From: Agromyces archimandritae
Lineage (GTDB): Bacteria; Actinomycetota; Actinomycetes; Actinomycetales; Microbacteriaceae
Direction: 5' to 3'
Assembly: GCF_018024495.1 (NCBI RefSeq)
Contig: NZ_CP071696.1
Coordinates: 2,542,001-2,606,000 of the forward strand
Length of the DNA stretch: 64,000 nt
Below are positions 1 through 9,252 of the stretch, piece after piece; within the stretch, counting starts at the first letter, position 1; the number at the start of each line of letters is the position of its first letter. Below the pieces are notes generated by a model, which was not told the origin of the DNA, ran no database searches, and worked only from the letters and a program-made list of their open reading frames with translations. Position numbers and translations under genes: made by a program.

Positions 1-359
1 TCGCCCTCGGCCTCGCCGCGATCGCCGCACCCATCACGGGTCTCGTCGCCCTCATGGGCCGGGCCGGCCTCGCCCTGGGCGCGGTGGTCATGATGCTCGT
101 GGCCAACCCGATCTCGGCGGCGGCGTTCCCGATGGAGTTCCTCGTCCAGCCCTGGGGTGCGGTCGGCCAATGGTTCCCGCCGGGGGCCGCGGCCACCCTC
201 GTCCGCGACCTCTCGTACTTCCCGGCCGCCGACGCATCCTTCCCTTGGCTCGTGCTCGGCACCTGGGCGCTCGCCGGGGCGCTCTGCTCGCTCATCGGCC
301 ACTTCCGTACCGCAGGCGGTGCCGAGCCCGACCGCGAAGCGGCCGTCGCCGCAGCCTGA
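1..359 (+). CDS. Membrane protein, C-terminal part (gene starts upstream of window)
   Basis: The reading frame is open from base 3 and stops at 359, so only about 118 C-terminal residues are visible. They contain hydrophobic stretches typical of the last transmembrane helices of an integral membrane protein, and a short charged tail (EPDREAAVAAA). The segment between helices, with PWGAVGQWFPPGAA, resembles the C-terminal region of actinobacterial ABC-2/YhgE-like permeases, but that is recollection, not a match I can verify. It converges on purU with 18 bp between the stops. Confidence 0.6.
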   Translation, partial: ALGLAAIAAPITGLVALMGRAGLALGAVVMMLVANPISAAAFPMEFLVQPWGAVGQWFPPGAAATLVRDLSYFPAADASFPWLVLGTWALAGALCSLIGHFRTAGGAEPDREAAVAAA

Positions 360-377
360 GCCGAGGCGGCGCCCGCG

Positions 378-1247
378 CTACCGGAAGATGATGGTGCGGG
401 CGCCGTCGAGCAGCACCCGGCGCTCGGCGAACCACTTCACGGCCTGGCTGAGCGTGCGGCTCTCCTCGTCCTGCCCGATCGCGACGAGCTGCGAGGGGCT
501 CCGCGTGTGGTCGACGCGCACCACGTTCTGCTCGATGATGGGGCCTTCGTCGAGGTCGCTCGTCACGAAGTGCGCCGTCGCCCCGATGAGCTTCACGCCG
601 CGCGCATGCGCCTGCCGGTAGGGGTTGGCCCCCTTGAAGCCGGGCAGGAAGGAATGGTGGATGTTGATGCAGCGGCCCGCGAGCGCATCGCACAGCTCGG
701 GGGAGAGGATCTGCATGTAGCGGGCGAGCACGACGAGCTCGATGTCGTGCTCCTCGACGGCGGCGAGCACGCGGGCCTCGAACGCCGCCTTCTCAGCGGT
801 ATCGGTGACGGGCGCCGCCTCGAACGGCACCCCGTAGAAGTCGACGAGTTCGCGGAGCGTTCCGTGGTTCGAGAGCACGAGCGGGATGTCGACGGGCAGC
901 TGGCCGGCCCGCTGCCGGAACAGCAGGTCGTTCACGCAGTGCCCCGCAGTGGATGCCAGCACGAGCGTGCGGAGCGGGCGCCCCACCTCGTCCACGCTCC
1001 ACTCGGCGTCGAAGCGTGCCGCGACCGGCGCGAGCTCCGCCTCGAAGGCGGCCCGGTCCGCGCTCGATTCGACCTGCAGGCGCATGAAGAAGCGCCCCGT
1101 GTCGGCACTCGTGAACTGCTGGCTCTCGGTGATGTTGCCGGCGGCGGCCACGATCGCGCCGCTGACGGCGTGCACGATCCCGGGCCGATCTTCGCAGATG
1201 AAGGTGACGACCCGGTGGAACCGGTGCTCGGGCGCGCTGCTGCTCAT
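378..1247 (-). CDS. purU: Formyltetrahydrofolate deformylase PurU
   Basis: PurU hydrolyses 10-formyltetrahydrofolate to formate and tetrahydrofolate, balancing one-carbon pools and supplying formate. The 289-residue length is normal. An N-terminal ACT domain (about residues 10-85, with CEDRPGIVHAVSG) precedes the formyltransferase-like hydrolase domain. That domain carries ARYMQILSPELC, the INIHHSFLPGFKGANPY block with the active-site His, and the conserved GATAHFVTSDLDEGPIIEQ. It is transcribed alone. A folate enzyme pair (glyA-folD) lies 9 kb away, but nothing shows common control. Confidence 0.95.
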   Translation of the reverse strand: MSSSAPEHRFHRVVTFICEDRPGIVHAVSGAIVAAAGNITESQQFTSADTGRFFMRLQVESSADRAAFEAELAPVAARFDAEWSVDEVGRPLRTLVLASTAGHCVNDLLFRQRAGQLPVDIPLVLSNHGTLRELVDFYGVPFEAAPVTDTAEKAAFEARVLAAVEEHDIELVVLARYMQILSPELCDALAGRCINIHHSFLPGFKGANPYRQAHARGVKLIGATAHFVTSDLDEGPIIEQNVVRVDHTRSPSQLVAIGQDEESRTLSQAVKWFAERRVLLDGARTIIFR

Positions 1248-1306
1248 CCGAACAGCCTACGCGGCGCGCCGCCGCCGGCCTGCCGCGAGGGCGTCCGGCG
1301 CCGCGG

Positions 1307-2452
1307 TCACGCGAAGCGCGCGTTGATCGCCTCGGGCGCGAACAGCTCGTCGATCGCGACGCGCGACAGCCCGATGAGGGCGGCGTCCTCGCCGAGGCGT
1401 GCCGATGAGACGTCGAGGTGGCGCGTCGCCCGCGGAAGCGAGCCGGCGTAGACCGCGGTGCGCACGCCGGCGATGAGCGCCGGATGCGCGAGCGAACCGC
1501 CGATCGTGATCGTCGCCGGATTCACGATGCCCACGACCGCGGCGAGCACACGCCCGATGAGTTCGCCGGCGCGGGTCAGCTCGGCGCTCGCCGCAGCATC
1601 ACCGGCTGCGATGAGGGCGTCGAGCGCACCCTCGTCGGAGACGGGGACCCCGGCCTCGCCGAGGCGGCGGAGGACGGCCACGCCGCTCGCTTCGGCGGCG
1701 AGGCATCCACGTCGCCCGCACCGGCAGAGGGCGTCGCCGCCGAGCTGCACATGGCCGATGTCGCCGGCGCCGCCGTCGACGCCGCGGTAGATGCGCCCGC
1801 CGAGCACGAGGCCGGATCCGATGAAGCTCGACGCCTTGACCAGCACGAAGGGGTTGGCGGCCGTCTCGCCGGCTTCGACGAACTCGCCGTACGCCATCGC
1901 GTCGGCATCGTTCTCGAGCGAAACCGGCACGTCGAAGCGTTCGCGGACGGCCTCGATGACCGGCCAGTCGCCCCAGCCCGGCATGACCGGCGGGTCGGCG
2001 AGGCGGTGCGTAGCCGGGTCCACGGGGCCGGGCACCGAGATCCCGGCCGCGCCGATGCGCGCTCGATCGAGGCCGGCATCGGAGAGCAGGGCGTCGAACC
2101 CGTCGAGTACCCGGTCGAGCACCGGCGACGGTCCGTCCTCGACGCGGACGTCGAGGCGATGGGTGGCGAGCACGTGCCCATGCGGGTCGAGGATGCCGGC
2201 GACCGCCCCGTCGGCCTCGATCGCGGCGGCGAGCACGATCGCGTCGGCAGGATCGAAGACGAACCGGGTCGCCCGGCGCCCCCCGGTCGCATCGCCGGCA
2301 CCGGCCTCTCGGATGATCCCGGCATCCACGAGGGAATCGACCCGCTGCGCGACCGTCAGCCGCGACAGCCCGGTCGCCTCGCCGAGCTCGCCGCGCGTGA
2401 CGGCCTCACCGCTGCGGATGAGCCGAAGGATGTCCCCCGGGCCTCTCGTCAC
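1307..2452 (-). CDS. ROK-family transcriptional regulator of the adjacent sugar transporter
   Basis: This 381-residue protein begins with a winged helix-turn-helix (about 1-65, with GELGEATGLSRLTVAQRVDSL) and continues into a ROK sugar-kinase fold. It keeps the zinc-type cysteine motif CRCGRRGCL near residue 245. The architecture is that of NagC/XylR repressors, which sense a sugar or sugar phosphate. The GTG start lies 3 bp after the stop of the upstream permease gene, so it is the last gene of the transporter operon and the likely local regulator. The inducer cannot be read from sequence. Confidence 0.9.
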   Translation of the reverse strand: MTRGPGDILRLIRSGEAVTRGELGEATGLSRLTVAQRVDSLVDAGIIREAGAGDATGGRRATRFVFDPADAIVLAAAIEADGAVAGILDPHGHVLATHRLDVRVEDGPSPVLDRVLDGFDALLSDAGLDRARIGAAGISVPGPVDPATHRLADPPVMPGWGDWPVIEAVRERFDVPVSLENDADAMAYGEFVEAGETAANPFVLVKASSFIGSGLVLGGRIYRGVDGGAGDIGHVQLGGDALCRCGRRGCLAAEASGVAVLRRLGEAGVPVSDEGALDALIAAGDAAASAELTRAGELIGRVLAAVVGIVNPATITIGGSLAHPALIAGVRTAVYAGSLPRATRHLDVSSARLGEDAALIGLSRVAIDELFAPEAINARFA

Positions 2453-2455
2453 GTC

Positions 2456-3322
2456 TCACCCCTTGTCTGCGCCGGCCGTGAGGCCCTCGGTCAGGGCGCG
2501 TTCGGCGAACCCGTAGAGCACCACGATCGGTACGGTCAGCAAGACGCTGCCAGCCATGAGGATAGTCTTCGAGACCTCCTGCCCGTCGGCCAGGCGCGTG
2601 AGTCCGAGCGACACGGTCCAGAGATCCTGCTTGGCCGAGAGGAACAGCAGCGCGAAGAGGAACTCGTTCCACGCGATCATGAACGAGTACAACGCCGTGG
2701 ACATGATCGTCGGCATCGCCAGCGGGATCGTGATGCGCGTGATGATCTGCCAGCGGTTCGCGCCGTCGACGAGGGCTGCCTCGTCGATCGACTCGGGGAT
2801 CGTGGCGAAGTAGTTCCGCAGCATGTGCACCGAGACCGGCACCGTGAGGGCGATGTAGGCGATGACGAGGCCCCAGAGGCTGCCGCCGAGGCCGAGCACC
2901 TGGAAGCCGACGAAGATCGGCACGGCGATGATGATGGTCGGGAAGAGGTAGACGGCGAGGAACAGCGCCGAGACCCGCCGGCGGCCGAAGAAGCGCAGCC
3001 GCGAGACCGCGTACGAGGCCGGGATCGTCAGGAGCATCGTGAGCAGCGTCGCCCCGGTGGCCACGATCGCCGAATTCGCCATGAAGCGGCCGAAGCCGTA
3101 GCCGCCCTCCTCGAGGGGCGCGAGCACTCGCCGATACGTCTCGACCGTGACCGAGCCGAGATCCGGGATCAGCATGAGCGGGTTCCGCAGCAGGTCCTCG
3201 ATGCGCACGAAGCTCATCATGAGCATGTAGAGGAACGGGAAGACGGTGACGACGAGGAGGACGGCGATGACGATCCAGCGGAGGATGCCGAGGGTGCGCT
3301 CCTGGGCGCGGACGATGCTCAT
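2456..3322 (-). CDS. Carbohydrate ABC transporter permease, MalG type
   Basis: This 288-residue inner-membrane permease is one of two in a CUT1-type sugar importer. It has about six transmembrane helices. The cytoplasmic EAA loop, which docks the ATPase, reads EAALVDGANRWQIITRITIPL around residues 175-200. The start was taken at ATG 3322 (MSIVRAQ) because it overlaps the stop of the preceding permease gene by ATGA. No ATPase gene is in the operon. Confidence 0.93.
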   Translation of the reverse strand: MSIVRAQERTLGILRWIVIAVLLVVTVFPFLYMLMMSFVRIEDLLRNPLMLIPDLGSVTVETYRRVLAPLEEGGYGFGRFMANSAIVATGATLLTMLLTIPASYAVSRLRFFGRRRVSALFLAVYLFPTIIIAVPIFVGFQVLGLGGSLWGLVIAYIALTVPVSVHMLRNYFATIPESIDEAALVDGANRWQIITRITIPLAMPTIMSTALYSFMIAWNEFLFALLFLSAKQDLWTVSLGLTRLADGQEVSKTILMAGSVLLTVPIVVLYGFAERALTEGLTAGADKG

Positions 3323-4257
3323 GAGGGGTTCCCTTCGCGTCGGACGAAGAACCGCAGGTACAGCAGCAGGGCGATGACGAGGAACGCGGCGAGGACGACC
3401 GCGTTCGCGCTCGCCGCACCGATGTCGCTCGAACCGACGAGCTGGTCGTAGACGCGCACCGCGGCGACCTGCGTGCCGGCGGCCCCGCCCGTGAGCAGGT
3501 AGACGTCGTCGAACTTGTTGAAGGTCATGACGAAGCGCAGCAGGGTGAGCAGCGCGATCGTCGGCATGAGCTGCGGCAGCACGACGAGCCGGAACCGCTG
3601 CAGGGGGGTCGCGCCGTCGACGACCGCAGCCTCCTCGACCTCGCGAGGCAGGCCGGTGAGGGCGGCGGCGAGGAACATGAACGCGAAGGGGAAGTAGCGC
3701 CACGTCTCGAAGAGGATCACGGTCCACAGCGCCTGCGGGGCGGTGCCGAGGAAGTCGACGGGGTGCTCCCAGCCGAGGATGCGGGTGCCCACGGCGTTCA
3801 CGAGCCCGTATTGCGGGTTCAGCAGCACCTCCCACACGAAGGCGACGGCGACGACGGGCGCCACATAGGGCAGGAGCATGACGGCGCGTACGAGTCCGCG
3901 GGCGGGGAAGCGGCGTCGCAGCGCGAGGGCGGCGACGAGGCCGAGGACGATCGAGCCGATCGTGGACCCGGCCGTGTAGACGACGGTCGTGCCGAGCGAT
4001 TTCCAGAACCCGGGCGAGGTGAGGACGTCGAGGTAGTTCTCGAGGGTGAGCGCGTTGAACAGCCCGTTGCGGGCGATGTCGGAGTAGCGCGCCTCCTGGA
4101 AGGAGAGCACGAAGGTCCACGCGATCGGCACGATGATCACGAGCGTGATGATGACGAGGAGCGGGCCCACCATGACGAGGCCGTCGCGGTTCTCGCGGCC
4201 GAGGATGGTGCGGCGGCGGGGCGGGTGCCTCGCCGCCGCGTGCGATGTCGCGGTCAT
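3319..4257 (-). CDS. Carbohydrate ABC transporter permease, MalF type
   Basis: This 312-residue partner permease has six predicted membrane helices. Its EAA loop reads EEAAVVDGATPLQRFRLVVL, followed by the usual proline-rich turn. The N-terminus has a basic cytoplasmic stretch (HPPRRRTILGREN). ATG 4257 sits 2 bp after the binding-protein stop, and the gene overlaps the next permease by 4 bp, so binding protein, both permeases and the ROK gene are translationally coupled. Confidence 0.92.
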   Translation of the reverse strand: MTATSHAAARHPPRRRTILGRENRDGLVMVGPLLVIITLVIIVPIAWTFVLSFQEARYSDIARNGLFNALTLENYLDVLTSPGFWKSLGTTVVYTAGSTIGSIVLGLVAALALRRRFPARGLVRAVMLLPYVAPVVAVAFVWEVLLNPQYGLVNAVGTRILGWEHPVDFLGTAPQALWTVILFETWRYFPFAFMFLAAALTGLPREVEEAAVVDGATPLQRFRLVVLPQLMPTIALLTLLRFVMTFNKFDDVYLLTGGAAGTQVAAVRVYDQLVGSSDIGAASANAVVLAAFLVIALLLYLRFFVRREGNPS

Positions 4258-4259
4258 GG

Positions 4260-5636
4260 TCAGCGGTCCGCGATCTCCTGCACGGCGTCCTGCATCTGCT
4301 GCTGCGCGGTGGATGCGTCGACGCCGCCGGCGGCGAGGTCGGCGATGATCTTGGCGATCGGCAGTTCGGCGGTGAGCGGGCCGACGAGCCGGCCCTGGCC
4401 CTGCGGGATCGCCCAGCGCGCGAGGTCGGCGGTCACGCCCTGGACGGCCTCGACCGTCTCTGCCGGGTAGATCTCGCCGAGCGGCGCGCGGGTGTCGACG
4501 CCCATCGCCAGCTTCGCCCAGGCGTCCGCGAACGCCGATGGGGCGTCGGAGGTGCCGAGCCGGGCGGGGAACTTGCCTTCGGGGGCCATCGCGAGCCATC
4601 CCTCGTAGCCGTCCGAGAGCATGTATTCGACGAAGCCGCTCGCACCGTCGCCGGCGTCTTCGGTGATCGCCCAGGAGGTGAGTTCGCCGTAGGAGCCGGC
4701 GTCGTCGGCGCTGGGGCCGGTCACGAGCGGGACGATTCCGGTGTGCTCGGCGAGCCAGCCCGGCTCGGCGCACTCGGGGCAAGACGGCATGGCGTCGTTG
4801 CGGAGGCCGGCGAGCTCGTCGAGCAGGAAGGTCGACCAGACGGTCATGGCCGCCTGCCCCGAGAAGTAGGCGGCGCGGGTCGAATCGACGCTCTGGGTCC
4901 CGTCGGGTGACGCGTCGCCGGCGAGGGCTCCGTACAGCTCGATCGTCTCGGTGCAGGCGTCGCTGTCGAGGGTGACGGCACCGGTGTCGTCCGCGAGTTC
5001 GCAGCCGTTGCCGAGCGCGAGCGATTCGAAGGTCTGCTGGGTGAACGGGTCGCCGGGGTCGGTCGCGATGGAGATCCCGTACCGGCCATCGGCGGTGAGG
5101 GCTTCTGCGGCCTCGAGCAGCGCGTCGTAGTCGTCGGGCGCTTCGAGTCCGGCGGCGTCGAAGAGGTCGGTGCGGTAGACGAGGATCTGCGCCCAGGCGT
5201 CGGCCGGCACGGCGAGCTGTTGGTCGCCGTCGCGGGTGAGGTCCAGGGTGGAGGCCTCCCAGGTGTCCGCACCGAGGGCCTCGACGACAGCGCCGGCCGC
5301 CTCGCGGTCGAGGTAGCCGTCGCCGTCGAACGAGCGCACGAGGCCGAGCGGGAGGGCTCCGATGACGTCGGGCATCTCGTGGGCGAGGGCGGCGGCCGAG
5401 AGCAGCTGGGGGATCTGCGCTTCTTCGACCGGCACGAGTTCGACGTCGACGCCGCTTTCGTCGGTGTACGCGTCGATGACCGCCTGCGTCGCAGCGACGC
5501 GGTCGGGCTGGACCTCGAGGGACCAGACGAGCAGTTTGCCGTCGTCGCCTTCGCCGCCCGAGCCGCAGGCGGTGAGCGAAACGGCGAGTGCGAGGCCTGC
5601 GGTGAGCGCGAGGGCGCTGCGGTGCGTGGTGCTCAT
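4260..5636 (-). CDS. Sugar-binding lipoprotein of ABC transporter
   Basis: This 458-residue extracellular solute-binding protein (family 1 type) has a lipoprotein signal peptide ending in the lipobox LTAC at about residues 18-21. It delivers its sugar to the two downstream permeases. ATG 5636 (MSTTHRS) is preferred over the in-frame ATG at 5651 because GAGGAG lies a few bases before it. The gene heads the operon and is divergent from a GH63-like hydrolase, so the substrate may be a small glycoside cleaved by that enzyme. This is inferred from position only. Confidence 0.92.
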   Translation of the reverse strand: MSTTHRSALALTAGLALAVSLTACGSGGEGDDGKLLVWSLEVQPDRVAATQAVIDAYTDESGVDVELVPVEEAQIPQLLSAAALAHEMPDVIGALPLGLVRSFDGDGYLDREAAGAVVEALGADTWEASTLDLTRDGDQQLAVPADAWAQILVYRTDLFDAAGLEAPDDYDALLEAAEALTADGRYGISIATDPGDPFTQQTFESLALGNGCELADDTGAVTLDSDACTETIELYGALAGDASPDGTQSVDSTRAAYFSGQAAMTVWSTFLLDELAGLRNDAMPSCPECAEPGWLAEHTGIVPLVTGPSADDAGSYGELTSWAITEDAGDGASGFVEYMLSDGYEGWLAMAPEGKFPARLGTSDAPSAFADAWAKLAMGVDTRAPLGEIYPAETVEAVQGVTADLARWAIPQGQGRLVGPLTAELPIAKIIADLAAGGVDASTAQQQMQDAVQEIADR

Positions 5637-5677
5637 GTCACTCCTCTTCATCGAGTACGGCTGGTGCGCCGGCAGAC

Positions 5678-5694
5678 TTATGTATAACGTATGA
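5678..5694. promoter_or_regulatory. AT-rich candidate operator in divergent promoter region
   Basis: The 96-bp gap between the binding-protein gene and the GH63-like gene contains one sharply AT-rich island, TTATGTATAACGTATGA, in otherwise GC-rich DNA. Its position suits a promoter element or regulator site shared by both transcription units. It is only weakly symmetric, so assigning it to the ROK protein is a guess. Confidence 0.35.
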
Positions 5695-5732
5695 GCAGAA
5701 GATGCACAAGAACTAGACATGAAGGGGTGCGC

Positions 5733-7013
5733 ATGGCCTCGAGCCCGGTGGATGCCGCGAGGGCGATCCTCGAGACGAACTGGACGGGCGGCCACACCGT
5801 TCCCGCGACGGGCCTCTACCCGCACCAGTGGAGCTGGGACTCGGCATTCATCGCGATCGGCCTGCGACGACTCGACCCGGTACGGGCCCGAACCGAGCTC
5901 GGCTCCCTCTTCGCCGCGCAATGGTCCGACGGCCGCCTTCCGCAGATCGTCTACGACCCCTCGCGCGATGACGACTATGCGCCCGGCGATGCCTTCTGGC
6001 GCTCGCGCGAGCTGCCGGAGGCCGGCCCGCTGCCGAGTTCCGGCCTGATCCAGCCGCCCAACCACGCCTGGGCGGCCTGGCTCGTGCACGAGGCCGACCC
6101 GGTCGGCTCCGAGGCGAGCGGATTCCTCGCCTCGGCGTATTCCCTGCTCGTGCGCTGGCACGACTACCTCGCCGAGCGCCGCCGCTCGCGACGCGACCGC
6201 CGCCTCGTCGTCATCCGCCACCCCTGGGAGGCCGGCACCGACAACTCCCCGCTCTGGGATGCGGCGCTCGCCCGCATCCCCGCATCGTCCACGAGCATCC
6301 CCCGCCCGGATCTCGACCATGCGGGCCTCGGCGAACGCCCCGGCGCACGCGAATACGCCAAGTACTACTGGCTCGCCGAACGATACCGAGCGGGCGGATG
6401 CCGCGACGGCGGCGACCGCCCGTTCGCGCTCGCCTGCCCGCAGTTCAACGCGCTCCTGGCCGTCTCCGAGCTCGCCCTCGCCCGCATGGCCGAGGAGCTC
6501 GGCCGCGACGGATCCGAGCACCGACGGCGGGGGCGTGAGATCGCCGAAGCCCTCGACGAAACCCTCTGGCACGAGGAGCTCGGCATCTTCACCGCTCGCG
6601 ACGAGGTCGACGACGAACTCGTGCCACGGCGCACCGTCAACGGCCTCATCCCGCTGCTCCTGCCCGGCATCTCGCACGCGGAACGCCTCACCGACACTCT
6701 CGCGGGCCCGGCATTCCTCGGCTCCTGCCGTTTCGTGCCGAGCAGCGACGCGAGCGCCCCCGAGTTCGACCCGGCCCTCTACTGGCGCGGCCCCGCCTGG
6801 TTCAACACGAACTGGATGCTGCTCCGCGCCCTCTGGGGCGCCGGATGCGAAGACCTCGCAGAGCGCCTCGTCCCCCTCTTCACCGAGGTCGCCGCAGAGG
6901 TCGGCTTCCCCGAGTACGTCGACCCGAGGGACGGGACGCCGCGCGGCACGCGATCCTTCTCATGGACGGCAGCGCTCGCCGTCGACGTGATCATGGAGCG
7001 CGCGGCGAGGTGA
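5733..7013 (+). CDS. GH63-like glycoside hydrolase (glucosylglycerate/mannosylglycerate hydrolase type)
   Basis: This 426-residue protein with no signal peptide is predicted to be cytoplasmic. The N-terminal block (YPHQWSWDSAFIAIGL, then AAQWSDGRLPQIVY) and the late block (YWRGPAWFNTNWMLLRALW) match the alpha/alpha-barrel enzymes of the GH63 glucosylglycerate and mannosylglycerate hydrolase group as I recall them. ATG 5733 is preferred, with GAAGGGG just upstream; a GTG 6 bp earlier is also possible. Divergence from a sugar ABC importer suggests import of a glycoside followed by intracellular hydrolysis. Substrate identity is inference. Confidence 0.75.
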   Translation: MASSPVDAARAILETNWTGGHTVPATGLYPHQWSWDSAFIAIGLRRLDPVRARTELGSLFAAQWSDGRLPQIVYDPSRDDDYAPGDAFWRSRELPEAGPLPSSGLIQPPNHAWAAWLVHEADPVGSEASGFLASAYSLLVRWHDYLAERRRSRRDRRLVVIRHPWEAGTDNSPLWDAALARIPASSTSIPRPDLDHAGLGERPGAREYAKYYWLAERYRAGGCRDGGDRPFALACPQFNALLAVSELALARMAEELGRDGSEHRRRGREIAEALDETLWHEELGIFTARDEVDDELVPRRTVNGLIPLLLPGISHAERLTDTLAGPAFLGSCRFVPSSDASAPEFDPALYWRGPAWFNTNWMLLRALWGAGCEDLAERLVPLFTEVAAEVGFPEYVDPRDGTPRGTRSFSWTAALAVDVIMERAAR

Positions 7014-7014
7014 C

Positions 7015-8984
7015 TCACCCGACCTCGTGCCCCGGCTCCTCGGACGGGCCCGACGCCGGAGCGATGAGGGCCGTGCCGGCCGGCCCGGTGCGGTCGCCGA
7101 CGACGTGCCGCACGGTCGCGCCGCTGAGCAGGGGGAGTGCGACGTGCGGGGCGGGCAGCGCCCGCGCCCACGGGCGGCCCCCGAACTCGGCGACGCCGGA
7201 GGCGTCGAGGGTGAGCGTCGTGGATCGGCCGTTCGAGAGGGTGAGGAGCACGTCGGCGCCGGGGGCGCCGGTGACCCGCAGCATCCACTCGCGGCCGCTG
7301 AGGTCGATGACCAAGCTCGGCGGCCCGGAGATCTCGACCTCCACGGTCGCGGCCGCAGAGACGGTGCCGGCTGCATCGGACTGACGCGCCTCGATGGTGT
7401 GGATGCCGGCGCCGAGCTCGTCGAGCACCGTGCTCCAGGCGCCGGCGGCGTCGGCGCGGGTCGTCCAGCTGCGTTCGGCGACCTGCAGTTCGACCACGGC
7501 GTCGGGTGCGGCGCTGCCGTGCACGAGAGGGTCGACGAGGCCGCCGCCGGTGTCGGCGCCGTGGATGCCGGGGGTCGCAGGGCCGGGGGCGATGGTCTCG
7601 GGCGAGGAGGGGGTTCGGGCTTCGACGGGCCGGGCGGGGCGACGACGATTCCGGGCAGGTCTTCGGGGTCGGACGCGGCGGGATCCTCCGTCTCACCGGG
7701 GCTGTCCGTCTCGCCGGAGTCGGCCGGGGCGGGCTCCGGGGCCTCGGGCCCGGGATCGACCGGGGCCGGGCCGGAGGGCTCTTCGGCGGCCGGGGGCGCC
7801 GTCTCGGCGGGCGGTTCCGCAGATGCCGCTTCCTCGGAGGCGGGCGGCTCGGCGGGTTCTGCGGGCACGATCGCTTCCGGGCCGGGGCCGGCCTCGGCCG
7901 AGATGCTCGGCGCGGATGCGGGCGAGGGCAGGTTCAGGGTCGCGGCCACAGTCGCTGCGGCGATGAAGACGCCGAGGAAGACGCCTGCGATCGAGCCAAT
8001 CACTCCGGGCCCCGACGAGGCGGTGGATGCCGCGTGCGCCCCCGATCCCCGTGGCCGCAGCACCCCCGACGCGCCCGGCGCTCCCGACGCGCTCGCCGGG
8101 GCGGCGGCGCTGCCGGCCGTGGTCAGCACCGGCGACGGGCCGGCCTCGAAGACGATGGACGGCGGGGCGCCGGCGGCGACGGCATCCGCCGCCGCCTCGC
8201 CCCGGCGCATCCACTCGGCATATGCCGTCGCGGCCCCCGAACCGGCGACGAGCGGCAGAAGGGCCAGCGCGAGCCGGGAGCCCGTGGTGCGCGCTTCGGC
8301 CGCCGCGAGCGTGCAGTCGGTGCAGCCGTCCAGGTGCCCCTCGAGGCGGCGGACCTCGCGGGCGCCGAGGCGGCCGCGCACCCAGCCGGCGAGGCGGCCG
8401 ACGGTCCACTCGCAGTCGGGGCGGCCCTCGACGGTGCGCAGGTGCGCGGTGATCCACGCCTGCCTGAGCCCCTCCCGGGCGCGGTAGGCGAGTGCCGAGG
8501 TGCTGTTCGGCGAGCGGCCGATGAGCAGCGCCGCGTCCTGCGGGCTCATGCCCTCGACCTCCGTGTACCAGAGGATCTCCTGCCAGCGCGGCGGAAGCGC
8601 CCGGAACGCCTGCGCGGCCGCGCTGCCGTCGAGGGCGACGAGCCAGGAGTCGTCGCCGCTCGCCGGGTCGGGCACGCTCTCGAGCGTATCGAGAGGGTGT
8701 TCGCGGCTCGCGCGGCCCCAGCCGGCGGCGGTGTTGCGAATGGTGGTGAACAGGTAGGGGCGGAACGCGTCGCGCGGCCCGCGACCGGAGAGCAGGGTCT
8801 GGTAGATGCGCGTGAAGGCCTCGGCTACGACATCGTCGGCGTCGAGCGAGGAGTAGGAGCGTGCGACCGTCCGGCCGGATGCCGCGTGGCGGCGCCACAG
8901 CTCGCCGTAGGCATCGCGATCGCCGGCGCGCGTACGGCTCAGCAGTTCGCGGTCCGAGAGCGCGAGCGCATCGGAGTCGGGCAC
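7015..8984 (-). CDS. ECF sigma factor fused to zinc-finger, membrane segment and Ig-like domain; interrupted by a frameshift
   Basis: Start is GTG 8984, with AGGAGG 5 bp upstream. Sigma region 2 lies around residues 15-95 (DADDVVAEAFTRIYQ) and region 4 around 125-180 (LPPRWQEILW; SPNSTSALAYRAREGLRQAW). An anti-sigma-like zinc motif follows (HLDGCTDC, about 216-223), then one membrane helix (about 325-350), a Pro/Glu/Ala-rich linker and an extracellular Ig-like domain. Near residue 457 the frame breaks at a run of five G on the plus strand (7609-7613). The linker is in one frame and the Ig-like domain, ending at 7015, is in another. One added base restores a continuous 656-residue protein. Unshifted, the frame runs into the GH63-like gene as junk. 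A sequencing indel or a true mutation both fit. Confidence 0.8.
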
Positions 8985-9132
8985 GGCGCCTCCTCGGGTC
9001 GGAGTCCGGCATGGGGAGGCCGGGACACCATTCCAACAGATTTTCACGGAACCCGCGTCATGAATTCCCTCGAATGACATCTCTCTGGGTGACAGGGCGT
9101 TCAACCCCTGTCTGTCGGTGGGGGCGCCGACG

Positions 9133-9160
9133 CCCGGCCGGTCCGCGAGGGCCGGCCGGG
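9133..9160 (-). terminator. Hairpin terminator candidate downstream of nagA
   Basis: CCCGGCCGG, a 10-nt loop and CCGGCCGGG form a perfect 9-bp stem about 90 nt past the nagA stop. There is no T-run, as is common in actinobacteria. A second inverted repeat (GACAGGG/CCCTGTC, 9091-9112) lies closer to the sigma-factor gene. Confidence 0.4.
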
Positions 9161-9252
9161 AGTGGCAGGGTCCGGTGGAAAGGGAACAGGCTGCCGGACC
9201 CCGCCGGGGGGCCCACGGCCGAGGCTGCGGCCCGGTCGCGCGGGTTCGGCGA

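Noticed and set aside
1418..3451. A very long open plus-strand frame (677 codons) through the ROK and permease genes
   Set aside because: It is antisense to real genes, is Arg/Asp/Glu-rich with no domains, and arises from GC-rich codon bias.
5733..7013. Trehalase (GH37)
   Set aside because: The N-terminal WSWDSAF block and short length fit GH63 small-glycoside hydrolases better, and GH37 signature motifs are not seen.
6960..7605. Continuation of the sigma-factor frame past the G run to 6960
   Set aside because: Its sequence is Ser/Pro/Arg noise overlapping the hydrolase gene, while the alternative frame encodes a coherent Ig-like domain.
9091..9112. GACAGGG/CCCTGTC inverted repeat as a sigma-gene operator
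   Set aside because: Stem is short, there is no second copy, and nothing links it to a regulator; it may simply be part of a terminator region.
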